A DNA stretch of 55,896 nt, taken from assembly GCA_927443375.1 (NCBI GenBank), contig CAKMKL010000239.1, positions 1 through 55,896 on the forward strand, read 5' to 3'. Under the pieces are notes generated by a model. It did no database searches. It was not told the DNA's origin and saw nothing but the letters and a program-made list of their open reading frames with translations. The stretch comes from an uncultured Paenibacillus sp. (GTDB taxonomy: Bacteria; Bacillota; Bacilli; Paenibacillales; Paenibacillaceae). This document shows positions 27,205 through 36,132 of this stretch, in pieces. The position numbers and the translations under genes were made by a program. Positions within the stretch are counted from its first letter, which is position 1. Each line of letters opens with the position of its first letter.

Positions 27205-27516
27205 ATGAGTAAATTCGGAATGTATGCGAAATTCACCGCCAAACCGGACCAGCGCGATGCCCTGGCGGCCATTCTGCTGGAAAGTGCAGCTGCTGCCGAG
27301 GCTGTAGAAGAATGTGAGCTGTACATTATCAATATCTCCGATACGGAGCCCGATATCCTCTGGGTAACAGAGGTGTGGAGCAGCCCGGAGGCCCATGCAG
27401 CCTCACTGACCCTTGAAGACACCCAAGCTGCGATCCGGCGTGCCATGCCGCTGATTACCGGTGTCGAGTCTACGAAGATCAAGCCGGTGGGCGGCAAAGG
27501 GCTGTTATTCGGCTGA
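27205..27516 (+). CDS. ABM-domain protein, putative quinol monooxygenase
   Basis: A 103-residue dimeric alpha+beta-barrel protein of the antibiotic biosynthesis monooxygenase (YgiN-like) family: FGMYAKFTAKPDQRDALAAILL, CELYIINISD, WVTEVWSSPEAHAASL. Family members oxidise quinols or polyketide intermediates without cofactors. It follows the GH1 gene by 12 nt and probably shares its transcript; a functional link is unproven. Confidence 0.85.
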   Translation: MSKFGMYAKFTAKPDQRDALAAILLESAAAAEAVEECELYIINISDTEPDILWVTEVWSSPEAHAASLTLEDTQAAIRRAMPLITGVESTKIKPVGGKGLLFG

Positions 27517-27701
27517 AGAGAGGGAATAACCAGCAAAAGCTGGCCACGCTCGGAAGCATCAAAAGGCTCTGCGGAGACCCCTCTTCCTTTTCTCTTGGCT
27601 AAAAGATAGGCTTATACACATCTGTTTGTGTAGTCATTCATCCATACAGGTGACAGTTATACGCCGTATAATAACCCAACCATGAAAGGGGAGGTTTTGA
27701 A

Positions 27702-28490
27702 ATGGATGATTGCCATCATGAAAAAAAGATAAGACGTCAGTGTGCTTGTCCTAAAAGGAGAGCAAAATTCACTCCAAAAAGAATAATACTGAAGTGTCCT
27801 CCACCCAAAATAAACGTGTTAGCTCCCGTTGGGCCTGCTGGACCTGTCGGCCCCCAAGGACCGCAGGGAAATACCGGACCTCAAGGCCCTGTCGGACCTG
27901 TCGGGCCCCAAGGACCACAGGGAAACGCTGGACCTCAAGGCTCTGCCGGACCTGTTGGCCCTCAAGGACCGGTGGGAAATGCTGGACCTGCCGGACCCCA
28001 AGGACCACAGGGAAATACCGGACCTCAAGGCCCTGTCGGACCTGTTGGCCCCCAAGGACCGCAGGGAGATACTGGCCCTCAGGGGCCTGCCGGAACTCCA
28101 GGTGTTTTTATAGAATTTGACTGCACCAGATTTTCTGATATCACCCTAACCTCAGAGGCACCAACGGCGACTCTTGGAACAGTAACCATCAACGTCGATG
28201 AAGCCAACAACACAATATGGTTTAATGCTTACGCTACGTGGACTCCCAGCTCTGCCAATCCGACGATTACATTTCAAATTGTGCGTGATGACAATACCGT
28301 AATTGAGGTTGCTAGCGATACCCCTGTATCTGCCAATAGCCCTATTACAACGTCTTTTGTAGGCTGTGATGATGCTCCTCTTACCGGATCGCATACGTAC
28401 ACTTTAACAGCAACAGGCAATGGATTGTCTGGCGGTCAAACTATCACAATTAATCGGGGAGTTCTGTCTGCTGCAGAAGCTAACACTTAA
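27702..28490 (+). CDS. Collagen-like repeat surface protein
   Basis: A 262-residue protein. The basic, Cys-rich N-terminus ([20 protein letters not shown]) is followed by about 30 Gly-X-Y triplets (44-133; [12 protein letters not shown] common) and a C-terminal beta-rich, Thr-rich domain with [14 protein letters not shown] and [17 protein letters not shown]. It resembles spore-surface BclA-type or other bacterial collagens in layout. There is no classical signal peptide, which fits spore-coat or exosporium proteins made in the mother cell. ATG with AAAGGGGAGG. The spore location is inference. Confidence 0.85.
   Translation: MDDCHHEKKIRRQCACPKRRAKFTPKRIILKCPPPKINVLAPVGPAGPVGPQGPQGNTGPQGPVGPVGPQGPQGNAGPQGSAGPVGPQGPVGNAGPAGPQGPQGNTGPQGPVGPVGPQGPQGDTGPQGPAGTPGVFIEFDCTRFSDITLTSEAPTATLGTVTINVDEANNTIWFNAYATWTPSSANPTITFQIVRDDNTVIEVASDTPVSANSPITTSFVGCDDAPLTGSHTYTLTATGNGLSGGQTITINRGVLSAAEANT
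27831..28100 (+). repeat. Gly-X-Y coding repeats
   Basis: Thirty 9-nt triplet codon units arranged in larger near-identical blocks; the block starting GGACCTGTCGGCCCCCAAGG recurs with few changes. Such tracts expand and contract by slippage, so length may vary between strains. Confidence 0.88.
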
Positions 28491-28495
28491 ATGAA

Positions 28496-28525
28496 AATGG
28501 GGGATGGACGAAACCTTCCCCCATT
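28496..28525 (+). terminator. Terminator after the collagen-like gene
   Basis: AATGGGGGA (28496-28504) and TCCCCCATT (28517-28525) form a 9-bp stem; the T-run is short. Confidence 0.65.
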
Positions 28526-28587
28526 ATTCCACGCCAACCGCGCCCGCGCTTCAGGCCGGCTGCAGGTCGTGTTACTGGCTGGCCTGG

Positions 28588-29430
28588 CTATTCGCTGTCT
28601 AATTCGGCCAGCCGGGCCATAATTCGCCGTTTGCGGTAGAGCATCTGCGCGGCTTCCGCCACATCCTCCAGCGCCTTGCGGTTGATGAAAGCGCCGAAAA
28701 ACATCCCGGCCACCGGAACGGTCTGCAGCAGCTTTTTCCAGCCCCAGTTGTCGCGGTAGACGGTGATCACCTCGCGCCAGCCCTGGATGGAGGAGACGGC
28801 GGCATTTGCCCCGGCTGTTATATCACCATCGCCTCCGGCCTGCAAATTCAGCTCCCGGAGAATCGTCCGCTTACCCACAATGTCGGAAGAAGCAAACTGC
28901 ATCACCTTCACTGTAAAGATCCGCTCGGCTTTCTCTGTAGGATTATATCCGTAGCATAACCCGATCTCCTGAATGACCTTCAGCGACAGGCCCAGAACCG
29001 CAGGAATATCGGCTGCGAGCGTGAACACACCGCCAAAGCCGGTCGTCGCTCCCTGCGCCGTTGCAACACTGCGGCTGCTCTGGCTAAGCTTCTGTGCAGC
29101 GGCATCCATAACAGCCAGCGGGAACGGGCCTTTCTCCGGGGCCCCTGCAGCCTTGCTTGCAGCTTCCATCAGCAGTCCCACCTTGCGTCCGGCCACCAGA
29201 TAGTTACCCCCGTTCTGAATATAGCTGCCCAGCTCATCCAGCAGCTTGCCCACCTTCTCATGAATGACCTTCGGAGTGACCTTATCGAGCAGTTTGAACG
29301 GCAGCCGGGTGATCTGGTCCCAGATCATCAGCTTATTCTGTTCCTTTTCCCACCTGGCAATTCCGGCAAGCGCAGCCTGCAGCTCCTCCCGTGTTTCCAG
29401 ATGTGCGAATGGTTCCGCGGGTTCCAGCAT
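28588..29430 (-). CDS. EcsC-family protein
   Basis: A 280-residue protein with the EcsC signature: GATTGFGGVFTLAADIPAVLGLSLKVIQEIGLCYGY in the middle and VPVAGMFFGAFINRKALEDVAEAA near the end. Hydrophobic helices suggest membrane association. In Bacillus EcsC accompanies the EcsAB exporter, but here there is no ABC gene nearby, as in many Paenibacillus EcsC copies. The role is unknown. ATG after GAGGAGG. Confidence 0.85.
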   Translation of the reverse strand: MLEPAEPFAHLETREELQAALAGIARWEKEQNKLMIWDQITRLPFKLLDKVTPKVIHEKVGKLLDELGSYIQNGGNYLVAGRKVGLLMEAASKAAGAPEKGPFPLAVMDAAAQKLSQSSRSVATAQGATTGFGGVFTLAADIPAVLGLSLKVIQEIGLCYGYNPTEKAERIFTVKVMQFASSDIVGKRTILRELNLQAGGDGDITAGANAAVSSIQGWREVITVYRDNWGWKKLLQTVPVAGMFFGAFINRKALEDVAEAAQMLYRKRRIMARLAELDSE

Positions 29431-29578
29431 ATAATCGCCTCCTCATATCTCTTACTTCTATAACCCGAATCGGGCGGTTTGAATGCGGTTGTCCGCGTTT
29501 AGCTCAGGATTTAACCACAGGAAAAAGGCATTCCCGGCCAATGCCGGAAATGCCGAGACCCTGCTGTCTATGACTTGC

Positions 29579-29857
29579 CTAGTCTTCGAGCCGGTATGCT
29601 TGCTCTTGCAGGCCGGCCAATCTTTCCTTTTCATCAGCCAGCCGTTCTTCGGTCAGCTCCACACCGTGTCTGCCGACCGAGCCCTCCGGGGCATGCCGTA
29701 CAGCTTCCTCGGCATGCTCCAGACTATTCTCTGCCTGGGTAAGGGTCTGCTCATTCGGATGGCTCAGCGCCTGGGATACAGCATTATGCAGCTTCGTTAC
29801 CGAGTCCTGTGCCTGATCCACTGTACTATTCGTGCGCAGACTGGATTCATAATGTTT
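29579..29857 (-). CDS. Small helical protein of unknown function
   Basis: A 92-residue hydrophilic, helical protein (TVDQAQDSVTKLHNAVSQAL, SLEHAEEAVRHAP, LADEKERLAGLQEQAYRLED). I chose ATG 29857 because AAGGGGGAG lies about 10 nt upstream; an ATG at 29905 has none. No motif is recognised. It sits alone between EcsC and a large transporter. Confidence 0.65.
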   Translation of the reverse strand, partial: KHYESSLRTNSTVDQAQDSVTKLHNAVSQALSHPNEQTLTQAENSLEHAEEAVRHAPEGSVGRHGVELTEERLADEKERLAGLQEQAYRLED

Positions 29858-29952
29858 CATACTAAGAAGACTCCCCCTTCTCACGCTTTCGTTCCCCATT
29901 AGCATGGATAGGGAGAGCCTTTCTTATGCACCGGAGCTTTGGACAGGAGCCA

Positions 29953-31368
29953 TTATATCAGGAAGATGGCGACCACTGTCATCGCCGTGAGGCCCAGCAG
30001 GACCGGCTTCAGATTGCGCCGGGCCAGTTCGAACGGGCTGACGCCGCAAATGGCGGCAGCCGGAATGAGTGCCCACGGAATCAGTGTGCCGCCGCCAACC
30101 CAGATGGCGGTCACCTGGCCAAGGGCAGTCAGCGTTGCGGCGCCGGAGTGGATCGCCGCCGCAAACATCTGGGCAATCGAGCCGGCCAGCGAGATGCCCG
30201 AGAAGCCGGAGCCGTCAAGACCGGTGATCGCCCCGATTACCGTCAGCGTTACGGCTCCAACCGCGCCATTAAGCGGCACATGGTCCGCCAGGGCGACGCC
30301 CAGGTCGTTCACGATGCCGTGGGAGCCGGCCGGCAGCGTGCTGCCGTACAGTTCGGTAAAGGCCGAATCGCCGAGATAAAAGAAGGCGGCAATCGGAATC
30401 ACCGGACCGAACACCTGGAAGCCGAACACAAACCCTTCGATCAGGTAAGAGGTAACTTTCTCTAAGCCCTCATTCCGGTGGGCCAGCAATGTGATGACAA
30501 TAAGAATGAACACCGCTGTTCCGCCGACAAGGGCAGTGGCATCCCCGCCCTGCAGGTTAAAGGCGAACATCCCCGCCAGATCCAGCAGGAACAGCAGCGG
30601 AATGGCGATCGCCAGCCCCTTTCTAAGATTCGCGCTCATGAACACCGGAGCTGTATCCTCCTCCTCAGCTGCTGTAAGCGGGCCTGCTCCGCCTTTGAGG
30701 GACACGAGCCCGTCTCTCCAGGTCCCGTTCTTCTGATCCCTGCGCATCATCCAGAAGGCGGAGACCGTAGTCACCAGGCCCATAACAATAACCAGCGGGA
30801 TGCTCGCCTCCATCACACTGGATACAGGAAGACCGGCAGCATCCGCTGTCAGCTTCGGAGCTCCCTGGATAATATAATCACCGGATAATGCGATGCCGTG
30901 GCCGAACAGGTTCATTGCCATCGCCGCGCCAAGTGCGGGCAGGCCGACGCGCAGCGCTACCGGCAGCAGCACGGCACCGACCAGCGCAACTGCAGGCGAA
31001 GGCCAGAAAAAGAGCGAGGTCACCATCATAATCAGCCCAATGCCCCAGTAGGCCATCGCCGGGGTACGCAGGAAGCGGGTAAGCGGAGCGACCATCGCCT
31101 CATTGATGCCTGTGATAATCAGAATCCGGCTCATCGCCACAATGATGGAGATGATCATAATGGTGCCCAGCAGCTCTTTGGTCGCGTAGACAAAAGAGTT
31201 GAAGATCCCCGACACCGAACCGCTAAGCGTTTCTGTAGCCAGCAGTCCCAGGGCGAAGATCCCGGCCACACAGATCATGGTCGTGTCACGCCGCCGGATC
31301 AGCAGCGCCAGGATGAACACAATAAACACCAGATATACATAGTGGATCGCACCTAAATGGATGTCCAT
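29953..31368 (-). CDS. Large multi-helix membrane transporter, family uncertain
   Basis: A 471-residue protein with about 12 hydrophobic segments in two related halves. Features include FFWPSPAVALVGAVLLPVAL, NLFGHGIALSGDYIIQGAPK and the second-half GLDGSGFSGISLAGSIAQMF. It resembles ion-transporter superfamily carriers (DcuC/ArsB-like) for organic acids or similar solutes, with low certainty. ATG after AAAGGAGG. The upstream hairpin TATAGCA/TGCTATA (31392-31411) may be an operator. Confidence 0.7.
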   Translation of the reverse strand: MDIHLGAIHYVYLVFIVFILALLIRRRDTTMICVAGIFALGLLATETLSGSVSGIFNSFVYATKELLGTIMIISIIVAMSRILIITGINEAMVAPLTRFLRTPAMAYWGIGLIMMVTSLFFWPSPAVALVGAVLLPVALRVGLPALGAAMAMNLFGHGIALSGDYIIQGAPKLTADAAGLPVSSVMEASIPLVIVMGLVTTVSAFWMMRRDQKNGTWRDGLVSLKGGAGPLTAAEEEDTAPVFMSANLRKGLAIAIPLLFLLDLAGMFAFNLQGGDATALVGGTAVFILIVITLLAHRNEGLEKVTSYLIEGFVFGFQVFGPVIPIAAFFYLGDSAFTELYGSTLPAGSHGIVNDLGVALADHVPLNGAVGAVTLTVIGAITGLDGSGFSGISLAGSIAQMFAAAIHSGAATLTALGQVTAIWVGGGTLIPWALIPAAAICGVSPFELARRNLKPVLLGLTAMTVVAIFLI

Positions 31369-31512
31369 TATAGATAGCGCCTCCTTTCCTTTATAGCAAG
31401 ATGGTGCTATATGCTATGCATCGGGTTAGGCGTTTGTTCGCGGAGTCCGGCGGGAAATGACAGTATTCGGCTGATTCATGAAAAAGGGTTATCGGCTGGA
31501 GCAGCAGACAGC

Positions 31513-31546
31513 AAAAAGCCACTCCGGTAAGCCGGAGCGGCTTTTT
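31513..31546. terminator. Bidirectional intrinsic terminator
   Basis: AAAAAGCC-A-CTCCGG (31513-31527) pairs with CCGGAG-C-GGCTTTTT (31532-31546), one mismatch, 4-nt loop, A/T tracts on both sides. It ends the hydrolase gene on the minus strand. Confidence 0.88.
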
Positions 31547-31572
31547 CTTTTAACTCAACTTGTAGAATAACC

Positions 31573-32331
31573 TTAATGGTAACCCACCTTGCTAATGCAT
31601 TGACGGACAGCCTGCACCACCACATCCGGTTCGGACATCTGCGGAAAATGTCCGCTTTGGGGAGCCTGTATGTGCTGGCTCTGCTGGCTCAGCTGCAAGA
31701 AGTCCAGTTGATTAGCCGTTCTTAACTGATAGGCATGCTCCGGCATCATAGGTGGTTTTTTACCTCCGGATACTACCACTAACGGAACAGCCGGAAACGG
31801 GCCTGCCTGTTCGATTTGCTTAACAGTCTCTTCTACAAAGTGAGTCTCGTTCCACTTTTTGTGCGGAGAGAGGGTGTCTAATTTCTGAAACAGTCGATTA
31901 ATTGCCCGGATCCATCCGGGCTGTGTCTCATTGATGGCCAGATCCTTTGGGTGGCTAGATTCTAGTAATACGACTCCTGCAATTTCTTCGGGGTATCTCC
32001 TGGCAAACAGATTGGCGTATAACCCCCCGAGTGAGTGCCCCACCAGGATATAAGGAGGACGGAGTGCTGCTTCCTGAAGCAGCTGCCTAAGTGAGGACAC
32101 GATGGCCACACCGTGTTGAGGACTTGTCGGCTTATCGCTCCCTCCAACACCGAACCGGTTATAAGCGAAGATGGTAACCTCTTCCGCCAATGGAGGATAC
32201 ACTTTGTACCACCCCTCCACAGGTCCGCTGCCTCCATTGATGAGAATAACGGCAGGTAAGCCTTCCCCAGATTTTGCATATTCCAGGGTTCCGTATGCGG
32301 TGTTAATTTTTTGCTTAACGATAGGTTTCAT
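31573..32331 (-). CDS. Alpha/beta hydrolase
   Basis: A 252-residue cytosolic hydrolase: oxyanion region ILINGGSGPVEGW, nucleophile elbow GHSLGG, acidic residue region and late histidine in SGHFPQM. Catalytic triad complete, substrate unknown. It follows the M23 lipoprotein by about 12 nt on the same strand, so they may be co-transcribed. Confidence 0.9.
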   Translation of the reverse strand: MKPIVKQKINTAYGTLEYAKSGEGLPAVILINGGSGPVEGWYKVYPPLAEEVTIFAYNRFGVGGSDKPTSPQHGVAIVSSLRQLLQEAALRPPYILVGHSLGGLYANLFARRYPEEIAGVVLLESSHPKDLAINETQPGWIRAINRLFQKLDTLSPHKKWNETHFVEETVKQIEQAGPFPAVPLVVVSGGKKPPMMPEHAYQLRTANQLDFLQLSQQSQHIQAPQSGHFPQMSEPDVVVQAVRQCISKVGYH

Positions 32332-32343
32332 AGTACCCTCACT

Positions 32344-33363
32344 TTATTGTTGAGTTATAGTTCCTGATACGCTATCGCCGCGAATGGGTTGCAGGCCACC
32401 CTTGAAGGAGGGCGGAATAACAATAGTTTTGTTCCCGTATTTCTGTGCGGATACCTGGAAATGGATATGCGGCTCCGAAGAATTCCCGGAATTGCCGCAA
32501 AGCCCGATGAGCTGGCCTGCCTTAACGGTATCTCCTGTCTTAACCAGGACGGAGCCCTTCTTAAGATGCGCGATCGTGCTATATTCTCCATTGGCATGCT
32601 GAAGGGTTACCGAATTGCCTGCAGGCTGCTGTTCATTCATCATCCCTACCGGCTCATTATCTATGATGCCATCCACAGCCTTAACCACTACACCGTCTGC
32701 CGGGGCAAACACTTTCCCGCCAAAAGCGTAATAACTGCTGTTGAGCTGGGGATTTCCTTCGAAGGTGTAGCCGTTCTTTTCTATCACTAGATCATAAGCA
32801 TAGCGATTGTGCTCGTACTCATAGTGGTAATTGACGAAGATATCATTTCCGCCCCAGAAGACAAGCCAATCTCCTTCAAAAGGGAGATCAAATAGAGTCT
32901 TGGAGTAAGCCTCGTCTGTTGCCGGATGCTTGGAGTGATTGTTAATTTGGATTCCGGAGATGATCCCATTCCTGTCGACCGTAGCTGTCAGTCCCTTGTC
33001 TCCCGAAGGGTCGCTCCATACCCATGATTCGTACCCGTTGATCCGTAAGTCCGATGTGAGCTGGAAGGAATCAATACCCTCTGCAAATTGCTGACCCATG
33101 GAACGGAATTCCTCAAGCTTGACTAAATTCTTTAATTCTTCACTGAACTGCACGTAGATCCGTTCATATTCACCGGCAAGGAGCATATCCGCAACATCGG
33201 CTCCTCCAATTCGCTTCATGTCATTAGTAATTTTTTCTCTTGGCGTGTTCATGGTATCAGCCTCCCGACCGGTTTCATTTTTGGCCGCACAGCCTGTAAC
33301 AAACAGGAGCGCAGTTAGGATGATAAGACTATAAATCAAGGCTCCCCTCTTCCATGTAGGCAC
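32344..33363 (-). CDS. M23 peptidase-like lipoprotein with DUF3887-like domain
   Basis: A 339-residue lipoprotein: lipobox LFVTGC (Cys about 25), a DUF3887-like domain (about 48-150, VADMLLAGEYERIYVQFSEELK) and a LytM/M23 fold with NRYAYD, GVVVKAVDG and HIHFQ. The usual first zinc histidine in HxxxD appears as HNRYAYD, so the metal site looks plausible. It would act on peptidoglycan cross-links outside the membrane. GTG start with AAGGGGGGA. It is divergent from a two-component system, which may regulate it. Confidence 0.87.
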   Translation of the reverse strand: MPTWKRGALIYSLIILTALLFVTGCAAKNETGREADTMNTPREKITNDMKRIGGADVADMLLAGEYERIYVQFSEELKNLVKLEEFRSMGQQFAEGIDSFQLTSDLRINGYESWVWSDPSGDKGLTATVDRNGIISGIQINNHSKHPATDEAYSKTLFDLPFEGDWLVFWGGNDIFVNYHYEYEHNRYAYDLVIEKNGYTFEGNPQLNSSYYAFGGKVFAPADGVVVKAVDGIIDNEPVGMMNEQQPAGNSVTLQHANGEYSTIAHLKKGSVLVKTGDTVKAGQLIGLCGNSGNSSEPHIHFQVSAQKYGNKTIVIPPSFKGGLQPIRGDSVSGTITQQ

Positions 33364-33561
33364 CCGGTTGTCCCCCCTTGCTTAATTGGTACACCCAGAA
33401 TAACAAACGAGTCTTACCACCCGATTAAGCAGATCTTACCTCTTCATAAACTATTCTTGCGATATAAGCTTAAAAATTAAGCTTTTGGTAAGGTTGTGTT
33501 ATCCGTGAGGTAATGCACACATGATACAATGGAAGAAATTTCTCGGCCGGGAGGATGAACC

Positions 33562-34287
33562 GTGAAGGATGCCAGGATACTGATAGTTGATGATGAACGC
33601 GCGATTGTAGAGATGATGGTAACCGTGCTCCGGAAAGAAGGGTTTTCCCATATCGACACAGTCTATGATGGAGAAGCGGCGCTTGCCGCCTGTGCACATA
33701 CAACGTATGATCTTGTACTGCTTGACGTAATGATGCCTGGGGCCAGCGGTCTTGAGATCTGTCCCTTCATCCGCCGGACTACCAATGCTCCCATTTTATT
33801 CGTGACGGCTAGAACTTCAGACTTCGACAAGCTCTCAGGATTTGCTGTAGGAGGAGATGATTACATAGCGAAACCGTTTAACCCGCTGGAGGTCGTGGCC
33901 AGGATAAGCGCGCAGCTGCGCAGATATATGCAGGCTAAACCGCAAGAACCCTTCTCTGTGCGCATTTATGATTTTGGCCGTTTTCAATTGAACGAATCGG
34001 AGGCAACGCTGACGGTAGAGGGACAGATTGCCCATTGTCCGGCACAGGTATATCAGTTACTGCTGTTCTTGTGCAGACATCCTAACCGGATATTCAGCAA
34101 GAGTGAACTGTTTGAACGGGTATGGGGGGAGGAGCTCTACCATGATGACAATACTGTTATGGTTCATATTCACCGTATCCGTGAGAGAATAGAGATTCAT
34201 CCCTCCAAGCCCCGGTATCTTGTGAATGTAAGAGGGATGGGGTACAAGCTGGTTCTTCCCGGCAAGGAGGCGGGTAATGATTCGTAG
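33562..34287 (+). CDS. OmpR-family response regulator
   Basis: A 241-residue regulator: receiver with DDE at 10-12, acceptor D55 and K104, then an OmpR winged-helix domain (about 135-235, ending VNVRGMGYKLVLP). GTG start 6 nt after GGGAGGA. It overlaps the kinase gene by 11 nt, so the two are translationally coupled. Possible targets include the divergent M23 lipoprotein gene. Confidence 0.93.
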   Translation: MKDARILIVDDERAIVEMMVTVLRKEGFSHIDTVYDGEAALAACAHTTYDLVLLDVMMPGASGLEICPFIRRTTNAPILFVTARTSDFDKLSGFAVGGDDYIAKPFNPLEVVARISAQLRRYMQAKPQEPFSVRIYDFGRFQLNESEATLTVEGQIAHCPAQVYQLLLFLCRHPNRIFSKSELFERVWGEELYHDDNTVMVHIHRIRERIEIHPSKPRYLVNVRGMGYKLVLPGKEAGNDS

Positions 34288-36016
34288 ACGGTTAGCGGTA
34301 CGGTTCGCTGTTCAAATGGCCATAGCCGGGGCAGTTTTGGTGATCATCGCTGTTCTCGTTGTCCTATGGATGTTCGAAAGGCTTGAGGATATCGAAATCA
34401 GGCGCAATTTTGCGCCGGCAGGGATATCCCGTCTGATCTCGGAAGCAGACATTGACGCTCAGGGGCTGATCGTGGATGCAGCCTTGTTACAACGGCTGCA
34501 GGAAGACGGCGGCTGGCTGCAAAGTCTGGATCAGCAGGGCAGGGTACTTCAATCCTTTAATGCACCAAGTGACCTGCCCGCCCGCTATGTTCCCGGTCAG
34601 CTAATGGATTACTGGTTAGGCGACGAACCGTTTCCCTATACCTTAGGACTGTGGATTCAGGAGAAGGAGGGTATCGTATACACCTTGCTCTACGGTACAC
34701 GGTCCCGGACGAAGGATCTGCTTCAGCGGGTCATCGATGATGGCCAGATTCAGGGACATCAGATCCGCTTTTCCGGCAGCACAATAACGCAGCTGAAGCA
34801 AACAGCGGGCTGGGTACAGGTTCTTGACCGTACTGGCAGGGAAACAGCGTCCTGGAGCAAACCCGGAGATGCCCCTTCCTTGTATACGTTACAGGACTTG
34901 GCGCTTCAATCTGTGAACCAGACTCCCAGCGGTTTCCTGATAGATTCGCAATATGACAAGCGTTCCGGGCTGACCTGGGTTCTGCAATATCCGGCAGCAC
35001 AAAGTACTGTAAGAGTTTCACGCTATCCGGTACTGGAGTCAGAAGTGCAAGTGATGATTATAGGAATTGCTGCGTTTCTGCTTGCTGCATTAGTGGTTTT
35101 TATCCTGCTTTCTCTCTGGTATGCCAACCGATTCGGTGCCCCGGTTCTCTATATTCTCGGTTGGATCCAAAAGCTGGGCAAAGGCGACTACAGCAGGCAG
35201 GAAGGTGTTACCAGCCGAAGGCGAAATCTAAGGGACCGGTGGAAACGCGGATACCGCGTTTTTGGCGAGGTAATGGATTCGATTGATTCCCTTGCCGCCA
35301 AGCTTCGCGCAGCGAAGGATGCTGAAGAGCAGACCCAGAGATACAGGGAAGAGTGGATCGCCGGGGTTACCCATGATATGAAGACACCGCTCGCTTCTAT
35401 TCAAGGGTATGCGCATATGCTGGAAGCCGATAAATACAGCTGGTCCGAGGAGGAAGTGCGGAGGTTTGCCTCAACGATATTGGAGAAGACGGCCTATATG
35501 AATAATCTAATCAATGATCTTGCTTTAACCTACAGGCTTAGAAATGGCGCTATCCCCGTTCCTGTGGAGGAGACGGATATCGCAGCCCTTTTATCCGGAT
35601 CTGTTGCACGCACCCAAGAGCATCCTGCATTTGAAGACAGCAGGATCAGCTGCCTGCTGCCATCCACACCGATAACCGCAGCTCTATATCCACCCTGGTT
35701 CAACCGTGTAGTCGATAATATCGTGGCCAACAGCCTTCTTCACAATGCGCTAGGTACACGAATAGAGATTGAATTGACCGAGCTTCAGGGGAACGGCTTT
35801 CGTATAGAGTTCAAAGATAATGGCCAGGGAATGGATGATCAGACCCTTGCAGCCTTATTCGACCGATATTACCGCGGAACAAATACCGACAGCTCTACAG
35901 AAGGAAGCGGACTTGGAATGGCTGTAACAAAAGAACTGGTCCAGGCGATGGGAGGTCAGATCGAAGTGGAGTCACAACGCGGCCAAGGTACGGTGATAAG
36001 GCTGATCTTTTTCTAA
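34277..36016 (+). CDS. Sensor histidine kinase partner
   Basis: A 579-residue membrane kinase. Helices at about 13-33 and 257-281 flank an extracellular sensor of about 220 residues with two apparently related lobes (DGGWLQSLDQQGRVLQSF and TAGWVQVLDRTGRETASW). HAMP-like linker, HisKA box with THDMKTP (H366), then a HATPase domain with N box, DNGQGM and GSGLGM. The signal is not known. The duplicated lobes are unusual and worth modelling. Confidence 0.93.
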   Translation: MIRRRLAVRFAVQMAIAGAVLVIIAVLVVLWMFERLEDIEIRRNFAPAGISRLISEADIDAQGLIVDAALLQRLQEDGGWLQSLDQQGRVLQSFNAPSDLPARYVPGQLMDYWLGDEPFPYTLGLWIQEKEGIVYTLLYGTRSRTKDLLQRVIDDGQIQGHQIRFSGSTITQLKQTAGWVQVLDRTGRETASWSKPGDAPSLYTLQDLALQSVNQTPSGFLIDSQYDKRSGLTWVLQYPAAQSTVRVSRYPVLESEVQVMIIGIAAFLLAALVVFILLSLWYANRFGAPVLYILGWIQKLGKGDYSRQEGVTSRRRNLRDRWKRGYRVFGEVMDSIDSLAAKLRAAKDAEEQTQRYREEWIAGVTHDMKTPLASIQGYAHMLEADKYSWSEEEVRRFASTILEKTAYMNNLINDLALTYRLRNGAIPVPVEETDIAALLSGSVARTQEHPAFEDSRISCLLPSTPITAALYPPWFNRVVDNIVANSLLHNALGTRIEIELTELQGNGFRIEFKDNGQGMDDQTLAALFDRYYRGTNTDSSTEGSGLGMAVTKELVQAMGGQIEVESQRGQGTVIRLIFF

Positions 36017-36073
36017 GGCAACTCATCAGCTTTACTATCAGAATATCTGAAATACCGTTACATAGCGGCAAAG

Positions 36074-36102
36074 AAGGGGGGGAGCCTGATGGCTCCCCCC
36101 TT
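36074..36102. terminator. GC-rich bidirectional terminator
   Basis: AAGGGGGGGAGCC (36074-36086) pairs with GGCTCCCCCCTT (36091-36102), one extra G bulged, loop TGAT. Confidence 0.78.
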
Positions 36103-36132
36103 CCTACCTGCTTCTAGCAGCAGCATAGAGTG

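Noticed and set aside
27831..28100. CRISPR-like repeats
   Set aside because: The repeats are coding Gly-X-Y triplets, not direct repeats with unique spacers.
27769..28120. Long repetitive frames on both strands over the collagen tract
   Set aside because: Shadows created by the 9-nt Gly-X-Y repeats; the sense frame has the only plausible ends and ribosome binding site.
29926..31356. Several His/Arg-rich plus-strand frames opposite the 471-residue transporter
   Set aside because: Antisense shadows of a GC-rich membrane-protein gene.
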